DNA of 64,000 nucleotides from Nyssa sinensis (Eukaryota; Streptophyta; Magnoliopsida; Cornales; Nyssaceae). Within the stretch, counting starts at the first letter, position 1; each line of letters opens with the position of its first letter. A model generated the notes under the pieces. It saw only the letters and a program-made list of their open reading frames with translations. It had not been told where the DNA came from and searched no databases. This document shows, one piece after another, positions 39,601-52,200 of the stretch. The position numbers were made by a program, and so were the translations under genes. Location: the NCBI GenBank assembly GCA_008638375.1, contig VIRR01000507.1:113185-177184 (forward strand), given 5' to 3'.

Positions 39601-40285
39601 GTATATACAACAAAGCATCTTCAAATTTATATTCTACGATGAAGTTATTGAAGCGATAAACAACAAAACCATTCCAAATTTCAAAGATCAATCTGTAACT
39701 TTTCTTTTTCATTCATTTTGCTTCACCGTTAGACTCCCAACTTCAACAATTGCGCAAAATTCTGAAATCATTAAAAAAACAACAAATCGCTTCAAAACGG
39801 ATAACTAATGAGAGTATCGAGGTGATAAATATTACAGTTTTCACCTTATTGTAGTATTATTGAAATCAAAATTCAATAAAACTAGTTTTTCTAGTCTTGC
39901 ACTCTAATTAAAAATATTTTGGAAGTTTAACACATTATTGCAACATAAATTATCAACCCACCAATCGTCAATTATTCCGCCTCTCACGTGTTAAGAACCA
40001 AATATCATTTTTTAAGCAAAAATCATTCAATATCTATTGCTTCTCCTTTCTTCATTTGAAGCAAGTCAAACATGATGGAAAAAAGTAGAATTTCTGGCCT
40101 TTTGAGTTATGGTGGTGTGGAAAAGTAAAAAGGGATGGGTGAAATATAGCTAAACGTGTTACATTTTTTGGGTAATTCCAAATAAATTACATACATAATG
40201 AACATACATACTCCTATCACAGCCACCTTCTAACTCAGGAACTTGAGGCAGCTTTTTTGGAGCTTAACAAATGAATTGCTATGTA
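36640..40285. other. Unrecognised intergenic DNA downstream of ZDS
   Basis: No coding region longer than chance was supported. The less AT-rich part at 37400-39300 has the texture of old retroelement sequence, but no LTR end, primer site or pol motif was found. The last few hundred bases hold the ZDS 3' UTR, whose polyadenylation site I could not fix. Confidence 0.4.
37242..37412. repeat. 42-bp tandem repeat, four units
   Basis: Units start CTCATAT or CTCCTAT at 37242, 37284, 37326 and 37368, 42 bp apart (14 codons). On the minus strand they give repeated peptides such as MTIHRRKTLRCFNN and MTIDMSKALICFND. The open frame is probably a by-product of a repeat length divisible by three. Confidence 0.85.
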
Positions 40286-43200
40286 TCAGACAAGAAGACT
40301 CAACTCATCTGTAATATGACCAGCTTCTTCTGCAAGTCCATTGGATTCAATGGCAGCAAGCTTCTTCCGTAAAGCCACCAACTCTTCCCCACCATCACAG
40401 ATGTAGGCAGAAGCTTGCCTCCCTGACAGAGTTGCACCTTCCATGCTGTCTATATAATCCTGTACAAAATAAAGCATTTAAAGCATTTCCTTTCACTAAC
40501 AAAATCAGCTGTTTATGGAGCACAGCAAATTTCTGTTTCCTGCCGATTTGTCGGGGGATCATGGAGTAGTAAATGATACATGGAAAGTTTGTTAAAGAAA
40601 TTTATGAGATGTTTCTTACAAAAAACATGGTTAATTCCATTCCCCAAAATATGATCTACCATATCATCGAGGAATAGAGTGCTTTAGTTCCCTTGGAAGT
40701 TGGAAGATATGATTTTATCACATGCCCGGGCACAATATGATTGATATCTTGGGCAAAATAAAGATACTAATATTATCTACGAATCATGTATCATCTTGTA
40801 AAATGGCATTTTTTTTTTCTTAACAGGAATTCTAGCACACATGATGGACATGTAATAATCAAGCATTTTCATTATAGTGAGAAAAGTGCATGAAAGCCAA
40901 CATTACCTGTTTTGTGTATGATCCAGCAAGAAAGAAATTTTTCACAGGTGTCTTCTGATTAGGTCTAAATGGATCTTTACCAGGTGCCTCACGATATAAA
41001 GATTGCCCAATTTTGACAACTGATGACCACGTAACTTCCAGACCTTGAGAAGATGGGAACAAAGCTAAAACCTGATATAAGAAACCAAATTAGAACAAGA
41101 TATGCTTTTATTCTACTTTTTTTCCTTTTTCATTGCTGGACATATTCTCATTCTAATAGACTATTAGGAGTTTATTTACAAAAACTGGGTAAATGAATTG
41201 AAAAGCACACAAATAAACAGAGCTTTTCCTTTTCTCCCAAACCATTGTTATGGTCACCCCCCCCAACCTCTTTTTTTTTTTGTTTTGGGGGGGGGGGGGG
41301 GGGGTGAACCTATGATATAATACTTTAAAGCATACAAAATTTCATTCTTCCTGAATTTCTCGAGTTAATTCATGTTTCCAAACTAGCTCTAGAACATTTG
41401 TAAGTATAATGGAAAATCTTCACATGTTTTCCCATCATGTTATAAAGTGGGAGAAGCAATGTCACCTAGAACGTAGATCATTATGGTACAGGAACGGGAA
41501 CGTAAATCGTCACTTGTTATAGAACATGATACATTAGGGGTAGACTTCTTTGGATTGCTTTGTTAGAACGAAATATATTTATTTGAAATGTGATATACTT
41601 TTTGAATGTATTTATAATAATATTAGTATGTATATAAATACACCAAAATGATTTCAACAAATCCAAGCCATTATAAAATAAAATTCTAATGATGTGTGTG
41701 TATTTTGTATGATTTTTTTAGGACTTTTGATATTTTAGATGGAACGCTAAATCTTACGTTCCAAATCGCTAATGATTCATGTTTTGGATCGTGTAATCCC
41801 AATTGCAATTCGCTAGGGGAGGAGCGAATTGTTGTAACCATGGAGAGAAGCATTGACGGCCTCTTCCTTCTTGGTCATTTAATTTGGTGTTACTTCGTTG
41901 ATTTGGCCAATATGTGTTGGTACTAAGAAAATGAACATTACCTCCTATTTCTTACTTTTTGGGATTTGGTGACAAAAGAAGTACATATGGTTATAGAAAA
42001 ATATGTATGAGCTCCCATCCCCCCTCCTTTTGCCTTTAATCTCTAAAAAGTTCCAAGTAATTCTTCTTTCCTTATCCCACTGGATTTAGGAGCATTTACT
42101 CTTCTAATTATGAGACCAAGGATTGCCAGAAGTCAATCTCACCATAAGGTGCATGCAAGGCCTGCAAGCACAACTTCAGTAGCTGTTCCTTTGGAAATCT
42201 AGGTCAACTTGGTATTTGGGAGTATTGTGCAACATCATGAATGTTTTGTGACTTCTGAGATTTGAACTGTGAAGAAGGCAATAGTGGGCTCTTCTTTTTC
42301 TTAAGTGGAAGGCGATAGTCAGGGTGTGTTGACTGAATTTAAAAAGCAAAGGAGTCATGAATTTACTTATATATTTATGAGTTATGAGACAAATGAGATT
42401 TTCCATTCGGAGGAAACTCTATACACTAAATTCCTCACTCGGCCAATGAAGAAGCAGATGGCTTGGCTTATGAGGGAAACGATTTAGAGAATGACTCGAT
42501 TAACTTTGATTTTTGATTTGCAGCTATAGTTTTGCTTTGCTTCTCACAGCGAAGGAAATCTCTTCCTCTTCTTTGTATTTGATTTGAAGTGGGGAAAAAA
42601 AAAAGTTTCACTATCAGTGCTTTCCAATCGAAAAATTATGTCACTACAACTTGTGGCTGAAATTGAAGTGATATGTTCAACGTCTGATATCACTTGTCTG
42701 GTTTCAGTGTGTACCCGCAAAGTAGTGATGCTATTAACACCAATATGCATTGGTCAGAGAGGCAATGAACTGATGAGTATAAATAGTACTAAATGCATTG
42801 TTCTCCGTATTTTCTTTCAAAATAACTACTCTAGGTTATCCAAATAATGGGTCGTTGCTTGGTACAACAAAACCTTGGGCTGCCAAGCATGACAAAGTGG
42901 GTTCAAGTCTGAAGGTAGCCACTTTGCATAAATGATGCTACCCAGTCCATCCTTTCCAGTACTGCTACATTAGTGGGACCAACATTGGGTACCGGGGGGG
43001 GGGGGGGGGGCTTTTCTTTTGCTTCCCCCTACTCTAAGCTCTTCAAATTTCATTTGCTCTTTCATTTGAAATACTTTCAGTTCAATACTTGAATAAATTC
43101 TATCATCTCAGAAATTTTTAATATCATAAGCCTTGAAGTGTTAATATACAGCTATCAGGTACTTTATGTTATTTCATGTGACATATGTAATTTCTTATTG

Positions 43201-46200
43201 GTTTTAGAGTCTACATTCTTAGAAATAATAAAATGCTATAATTTTTTTAACCTAGACCTAACTCTTTATCGAAGAAAAAAAATGCAGTGAAATAAGCAAT
43301 GACCTGGAGACTAGCGCAGCAGTTCCTATGAGATGCATTTAGTCCCCAGATTATGTGAGAGTGTTGTTTTACCTGTATAACTATAGTAATCTGTGTTTTC
43401 TATTTTCTGACTTTTTTTCATGATTTTCCAGAATCTTTGATACATTATCATTGCACATCATTGTGTTACAGTTAAACAGAGCGTTGCATCACCAATACTG
43501 TTACTGAAAACCAAAAAAGATACAAAGTTGTAAAAGTAATGGAGGCACATTTCCTAGATGCCACTGACCTGTTTTGCAACTCTCTTTATGATTTCATCAT
43601 TTGGTAATGGCATGTAGGGATCGCCAGGTGTAAGCACACATCTGTAATCAGAAATAGCTTTTATTAATATGTATAAATGAAGGCCAACACAAATGCAATT
43701 ATGACAAGAGTTGTCAAGTTATAAATTACTTGCACGAGGACACCTTATAAAACTCAACTTCAGACTAAATTTTGGTGATCTAAGAAACAGTTTGTAAGTC
43801 TTAGGGAAGTTGCAAGTAATATACTGACCAAGGTCATGAGATCAAAGAAGTGATCCAATCACAAACCAAAATTAAATCATACAATTTATTGAAATTTGAA
43901 TGAGTTTAATAGTATAGAATAATCAAAAGCAGAATGGGGGTATGAGGAGAACCTTTCTGGGAAAGCAATCAACACATGAGACAATAACCTTATCCAGAAC
44001 AAGGAGCATAAATATATGAGAGCAGGTTAATAAAATGAAAAAGTAGTTGTATTCTGAGTTAACTTGCAACATTTGATCCAAATAACACACTAGTCAAGTG
44101 AACTTAAGAGTACAAGTTAGGTGCTTGAAGGGAACCCATGTAGAGGGATTAAGGCAATAAATCCAACCTTTGCAATACATTCCCAGATTAACAAACAAGG
44201 CACCACCGCATATAAATAGTATTGTGTGTGTGTGTGTGTGTGTGTATTACAGTGGCAAAAAATGTAGTATATGATTATAAACAAATTAATGGCTTCCTAA
44301 CTATTTTATTGAGCCGAAAAATGAAATGGCTTGTTCATAAATGCATAAACAATGGCAATTACAATGATGATATAAAAGACAATTTTCCTTACTGGAGCAA
44401 TGAACCTTGGCCCTCAAGGTAGTAATTTTCTGGGGATGTGAGCGCAAGGTCTGCAAAGCAAGAGAAATCTGCATCTGGGGTGTAAAGAAGATTATCCAAC
44501 CCTTCAGCTTGCCTCAATTGCCTGCCAGTTTAGGAAGTGGAAATTACTGTAAATGGTAAGCAAGAGATAACCCACCCTCCATTAGTCACGAGTCATGATT
44601 CTAAACCGAAGGCAGATATTATTCCTGACCCCAAAAATTAGAGCAATCCATATTCATAAACCAGTAACTTCACAATACACGAGAATCACCTTGACCGTTC
44701 TAAATCTTGTAACTCTGTTACCCAGCCATTGTATCTAAGTTGCACTGTGACAACAGGCACTCCAACTAGTTTATAGATGTTATCAAAAAATTCCCACTCC
44801 CTCCACTGCGACGGGACTAGTCTTTTAATTCCAGGGACATCACATGCTGCCATCAAATGGAATGGTATAGTGCATTGAATTTTTTTGCATTTGAAAGGAT
44901 AAAAGAACACAAATGATGGACAAGATTTAACCACAAACCAGCAATATAAGCATCAGCTTTCACAATTTTCTTCTGTGTAGCCTGAAAGAATAAGAGAAGT
45001 ATTGGGTGTTAACATTAAAGAAGATTCACTGTGCACAAATGTCAAATTTTCAAGTCCTAAATGTTAAGTCAGCAGATACCTACTGTAGCTTAGGGTCCTC
45101 AATGAGGAATGTAGGTTGCATATCTTCAGTTCATTTTTTAGCTTCAAGGACAGTTGTAGAAAGTTCATGGTATATGATTTTGGTGGTTGTCATCATCATC
45201 ATTATTATTATTTTGTAAACTGAATTAATTATGATTAATTTTCTAAGTCTATATACTTTTATGTATGTATGTTTCTTTTTCTCCCCTTCGAAAAGTAAAA
45301 TGTAAGCATTGTCTATGTCAAATTCAGACAAAAAAGCACCCCATCCCTCACCCTCCAAAAAAAAATATATAAAAAAGAAAAGGATGGAGCAACCGAAGCT
45401 TAATATTTTTCATACTAATTACAGCAGAGTGTATATACTACTTTCAAACTGTACACATGTATCTAATGAAAACAAACAGAGATGAACTGCAAATCCAGAG
45501 TCCCATTAAATATTGGAGCAATTCAACTGTGGTTGACTTGGACACTCCAGTCCCTCAGTAATAATGATCTTGATTCCTGGAATTCGCTTAAAGCATAGAT
45601 TGTAACACAGTTTCCGAATTTCAAGCAGAGCACAATTAGTGGCACTTTACCTTAGACATGGCAATTCCTGTAACATATGTGTCTCCATCAGCAGATTTAT
45701 CGTAAAGTATCTCTCTGCATCCCCACCTGAGATGGAATCTGTCCTAGCGGAAAAAGAGATTTTACGTGGAGAAGAATGAATAGTTAAACGAGAAAACAAA
45801 CAAAACCTGAATAATATCCTATCACGGCCACGTGTAGTTTTTATATTAACATCTGTACCTGCCCCCTTTGTCTGTGATATACTTTTTAATGGGACCACTC
45901 AAATAAACATCAGGAGAACCTTTAAGCATGCGCAGTAGCGAAGCCTCTGTCTTAGTGGCAAACAAGGAGAATATAGTGAGCATACAACGGGCACTGATAT
46001 TATCACAGTCAATAAACCCGAGAGCATATGCAACAGGATCCCACATTCTCTGGATACTCATACGTGTACCCCCTTTGGACAAAAACCAATCAGAGAAGCT
46101 TATCTGTAAGAAATCAATAATAGATTTTACCATTAAAGAAGTGGTGAAGAAAAAAGAAATAGTTCTCTCCATGAGATCAAACTCCTTAGAAGTGAAATAA

Positions 46201-49200
46201 GGAAATGTAAGATAAAGCAGTAAATAGTAGGAGGTCATTCTCACGCTATCCAAATTCCGTATGTCCCTCATTGCGCCATCTGGATCAACAAGAGCCCGCA
46301 CAACTGGACTCAAGGCAAGAGCCAGAGCATTTCTTGCTTTATCATAAGTCTGCACTTGAATAAGTGGAAATACATTAAAATCCAGATTCCAATTGAGCAA
46401 AGAGCTTAGGAACTGTTTGTTTAATCATGTGAAAGTACCAAGGAGAAGAAATAAATTTTTTTTTCTTTTTTCCACTTTGACATGAAGCATAAATTCCAAG
46501 AATTTTCAATAGATAGAAAGAATTGGTATTTTCACAAGGACGGTAAAGTATCTGTACATATAGTATTTTCAAGTTGATGGTCATGATGGTGGTGTACTAG
46601 TGGTCAGCTGGTGACAGGGGTTACATTTATGGCAGGGCAAAGGCAATGTGAGGTGTATAAGTCAAAATTGAGAATTTAAGTGTTGTCATATTCCATCTAA
46701 TAAAACAAGGCTGTAGAAGGTCAAGTCTAAGTCCATGTCCAGTCAATTCACAAGCCTCTGTGTTGAAGACTGAGTAAGCATATGAAGACTTCAATTCAAG
46801 TTTCCGTAACACATTTAGGCAATGTAAGTTGAACTTAGAAACTCAGTTTGCTTCCAAACTTGTTTTCAAAAATGATTTTTAAAATGTGTTTCCAAATGTA
46901 TGTGTTATTAATACTGATTTTCTGTCAAAATTGGGCAATACACAAAGGGCCATTTGAATGGGATATTGGAGTGTTCAAATGGACTATAGCCCTATCACTG
47001 GTTTGCAAAACAGTGAGCTCCATTCAATAGCCATTCGATAGGTGTTTGAACGGGCTCTTGAACACTTTGAAAAATTGTTTTACTATATGGTCCATTCGAT
47101 AGAAGTTCAATATCCATTTAAATGAAGCTTTAAAAACTAGGTTTTTGGCAAAATCCAATAGTTTTCATTTGATAGGCATTGGATGGCCATTCAAACGGAG
47201 GAAGGTTCAATTGGTTTTAAAATTTTCTAAAAGGTCCTGTTCGATATACGTTTGATGTGCATTCGAAAAGGTACTGAAAGTTATGTTAAAATAAATAACA
47301 AAAGGCTTTGTTTGATAGATATTTGATGTGTGTTCGAACTGGTATTAGGAAGATTCCGTTCGAACAGAAATCTATTTTCCTGGTTTTATAAGGACTTTGA
47401 AAAACACTATAAATAGTTTATTGAAGCCCTAATTTTAGAGAACAGGAACACACAAATTGCTGAGAACTTTTTGTGAGTTTCTCTACATCTTGAGTGTTCT
47501 AAACTCCATGAATCATTGAGAGAATCCCATAACTTTCCCGTGCTTATGAGATTATAACTCGATACACATCTTCACACTTCTGCTGTGTGTTAAACTGACT
47601 TGGTCAATTCCTTCTTGGTGTTTGAGATCGGTGAGCCTGTGAAGGCATCAGAGGATTCTAATGTTGATTCACTTTGAAGATTGCTTGGGAGATTCAAGTG
47701 GTGGAGTTCGAGATTGATGTCTGGGACGCTGGTGGATTCAAGTCATATTTTGTAAGTAGAGTCAAATCTTTTGTAACTATTATCTTCATAGTGGATTGTT
47801 TGTCTGGACTAGGTTTCGTGGCTTTTCCCCTTTGGATTTTTTTGTGTAAATATTCTGTGTTCCCTGGGTGATTCCTTGAGTGATATTGCTTTATCTGCTT
47901 TACTTTCTTATTCCTTAATCAGCATTGCTTTTGGAACTCAGAGAATTTGCCAATTAGGTTAAACGGAAATTTAAAATCTTGCATAAATCACCGGTTACCT
48001 ACTCAGCCCGCCACTAGGTTATACCTTATAAGTTATAACAGACAACAACATAAACAGACCATTAGGATCTCCTTCATGAGTCAAGAACAAGCAATGAATA
48101 AGTTGATGGAATTGATCAAAATGGAGTGGTGCAGTGTTTAAAGGATATGCCAACAATGTGTGTGGCAATTTGTTTAAGGAGATTACGTGTATAGTTGAGG
48201 AATGATATCTACACTGGTGGCTTGTCCAATTTAGAGAAAATTCTTTGAAATGGAGTAACATTGTCAAGTAGAGATGGTGTGATCACATAAATATATGGGA
48301 ATATACACAAAATTCAGTTCAGTATGGAAAACATACTTGTAGGCATTACCTTCAGCTGATTTGTAGACAAAAAAGCCTGAATTCCATGTAATGGTGCTCC
48401 AATTGGAAACCGAAAATCAAGTTCTGCAGTGGGAAATTAAGTTATTTGCAATAAAGTTTGAGTTAGAATGATTCACATAATTTATCTTTCGTGCAACTGC
48501 GGTTAAACAAAAAATACTTTCATATCAAAATAGGTGAAAGTAGAATAAAACTGTAAGCATAAATATTGTATTGTAATATTTAGTAAGAACTAAATCATAC
48601 CACCAATTTCACCCCCTTTGTTTACGAAAGTGTGAGTATGCTCCTTCACGAGCAGATTTTTGTCAGCACCTACCTGGGTTTAGGTAGAAATAAAAGAAAA
48701 TTAATCAACATTGGCAACACATGTATAATCACAACCATGACTGCATATCATGTAAAGGGAATCAACTGGTGTTAATGGAAAGCACATCAATTCTGAACCA
48801 GCATCAACAGCAGTACCAAGTTAAAATTTCCCAGATTGATAGAATGCACTGAATACTTGGATATTAAATGACTCACCATATAATTTACATAGAACTGACT
48901 TCATGTATAATCACAACCATGACTGCATTATGGTTGACTGAATACCATCATTTATATCAAATTATGCAACCAGTACTTATGAACTAATAACTAATAAGAT
49001 CCACAGATGGTGCCAGAAGGTTTTTTTAGAACTTACTGACAAAATATTCAATGAATAAGGGGTCCATGTTTCGGTTAATTAAGAGATCAATCAACGCAGT
49101 GTGGAACTCAAAAGATGCCTATGACTGAGTTCAATCCAACCAACCACAGTGATATAAGAAGTGTTAAAATTAAATTTGAAAAAAAAAAGGGTCTATCCAA

Positions 49201-52200
49201 AGAGATTTTTTTTTAGTCCAAAACCAAACCATTAGGTAAATTTAACCAAACAAGCAGTCACATTCTTCCATTTTGAATCCAAAGCTACGCTCTCAAGGCT
49301 GTCCGCTTTATGGTAAATACATGTTGGCACTGGTTACTTGAGTCTCACGGGCAAATCAGCATGGAAGTTAGTTCCATGGACATCCTGACCTAATTAATCA
49401 TCTAAATTTCAAAGTAAACTAAATTTAACCTTCATTTCAACATTTTAATTTAATTCAACATATAAAACATGTAAAATCCTTTACCTCACAACAAGATTTA
49501 ACCCCTTGCTTAATATCATAAGCAGATATTATCACTAATTAAAAATAAATAAATAACATGGTTAAGAAGTGAAAAACGATGTAGAAAAACAGTTGAAAAA
49601 CTTAGAATAATGTTGTCATCAATTAGATTTATGGTGAGCTCAAATTATGGAAGCTTGGAGGTTGAAGTTTTAAAAGAGTAGAAGGGAATGTAGTTAGAAA
49701 TGGGTGGGATTCAGTTAAGTTGTAAAAGTGAATGGTTGCCGGAATTGCAGAGATATATTTTCCAGAAAGTATGAATAGCAACCAATGTTGAGTTTGGAGT
49801 CAAATTAAAGGCCAAAGGATAGCGGAAAGGGTTAGGGTTGATTAAGGTTCGGAGGGTTGAGTTTTGGAGCTGTGAACAGAAAACTGAGAACCAGGGATCA
49901 AAATTTTGTTTAGTTTCTATCGAAACGGCAGAAACTTTTCTGTTTTCTAGTGAACCGAAACGAAACAGCCAGTGGAATACCGAAATTCACACGTTTCCGT
50001 GGAAACAAAGTTGTTTCCATAGAAACATATCGAAACTAGTGGAAACATTTCTTTATATCAGCAATACTTCTAAAAGTTGGTAAAAAATAATATCTATTTG
50101 TTTTTTAAATGGAACAGATTGAAAGATTAAAACCTAAAATTATAATAAGACATTTCTATTTTTCCTCAAAAATAGTAGACAATGAAAAGTAAAAATAGTA
50201 GAAATAAAATGTAGATATATAATTTATTTTAATACTTAGTTACTAATTATAATAGGCTTAAATTACTTTATTTTTACTTATTATATTATATGTAACTTGT
50301 GTCAAATTGTCTAATCCGTGGATATTACACAATATGTATTTATTATTTTATGGTTTATAATAATTTTGCATAATTTATAGAAAATATATAATAAATTCAT
50401 ATTACATAAACAAATTATCTTTAAATCTTTTATACTAGTTTTTAATAAGTAAAAAGTTATTTGGTATTAATGACTAATTAACATTTATGTTTTTTTTTTT
50501 TTAATTTCACTCCAGTATCTTCTAGTGTGGATAGACATGTACCCTAAAACATTTTCAATTAATTATAATATTTATCTTCACATATTCATATATTTTACTT
50601 TATGTTTCCAAGTGTTTCTATACATTTTAATTTTTTTCATCATTTCTACTATGTTTCCTAAAACGTTTCCGAAATGTTTTTATTTTCTAGGTGACCGAAA
50701 CAACATTACGAAATGAAATTTTGATCCTTGCCAAGAATAGTGATCAAAGAGGTGAACATTAAAAGAAGAGTCCAGAAGTCTTGCCTAAAATTTCTTAGGC
50801 TTCAGCTCCACCCCCAAGATTGGATTGTATTACAAATTAAGAAAAATCTTCAATTCTCTAAAACTCAACTTACTGAAAAGAAAGATTACACAGATATTTA
50901 TAAATTGCTACAGTTCACTTCATTTATTAGGATTAGGACTCCAAAATAGGAAATTTTTTCATGTTGACTTTCTAATGACTTCATACAAAGACCCGATAAC
51001 ATGACCTAAAATTAGATCTATGGACTACTAATACATCCTATATCCAACAAATTAGAAATTATCAAAATGCCCTTAACTCCTAAAACCTAATAAAACATTA
51101 AAAAACTAAACCACAACATCTTAATTTAAAATAAACATAAATTAATATTCAACAAATTACCATAAACATTTTCCTCTTGGAGAAAACTCTTTCTGAGTTG
51201 CATGTGTGCCATAGTCTTAGTTTCAACATCATGAGTGGATATGTCCTCTAACAATCCCCCTCCCCCCCCCCCCCCCAAAAAAAAAAAAAACCAAAAATTC
51301 GCCTCTAAACTAGTGATGGCCATGAGGACATGACTTCATTCTTCCCCCTAAAACATCTCAAAGACAGCTGCTTGAATGGAATGTGTTATTATGGCCACAA
51401 TGTTATCTCAAATACAGCGTGATTGAAGGAATGTGTTATTATTACCACAATGTGCCTCCTTCCTAGTAATAAGCCTTAGTCCACCCAAAAGACATGGCAC
51501 ATCTTAATTGAAAACACATTTCATTGCACAATATCAACAAATCCTCCAGTGGCATAGGTCACTAAACACCTCTAATGAAGTTAAGATTGGTGTTGTTTAC
51601 AGATGCTACTTTGTATGGACTAGAGTGAGGCTTCTATGTTCAACTCATGGTTACCACAATTCGCTCTTCCCCTAGCGAATTACAAATTGGAATCGCACGA
51701 TCCAAAATATGGATCATTAACGATTTGGAACGCAAGATTTAGCGTTCCAACCTAAAATATCAAAGTCCAAAAAACAAATCATACAAAATACACACACATC
51801 ATTGAAATTTTATTTCATAATAGCTTGGATTCGTTGAAATCATTTTGGTGTATATATATACATACCAATATTATTATAAATACACTCAAAAAGCATATCA
51901 CATTCCAAATAAACGTATGTCGTTCCAACAAAGTGATCCAAAGAAGCCTACTCCTAACATACCATGTTCTACAACATGTGTCGATCTACGTTCCCGTTCC
52001 CGTTCCCGTTTCCCGTTCCCCGTACCATAACGATTAACACAGGTTCAACTTAAGTTTGTGAATGGCATCCTCTAAGATAACGTTGGTACTGCTGCCACAG
52101 TCAATAATGAAAGTAATAAGCAGACACAAGACAAGATAAGATTGCCATTTATCATCACTAGGATTGTAACTCTTGTTATCACTAATCTCTTCTCTTTTTT

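Noticed and set aside
41696..41926. Plus-strand 76-codon frame in ZDS intron 12
   Set aside because: It overlaps the MITE-like element and runs antisense to the intron with no homologous motif.
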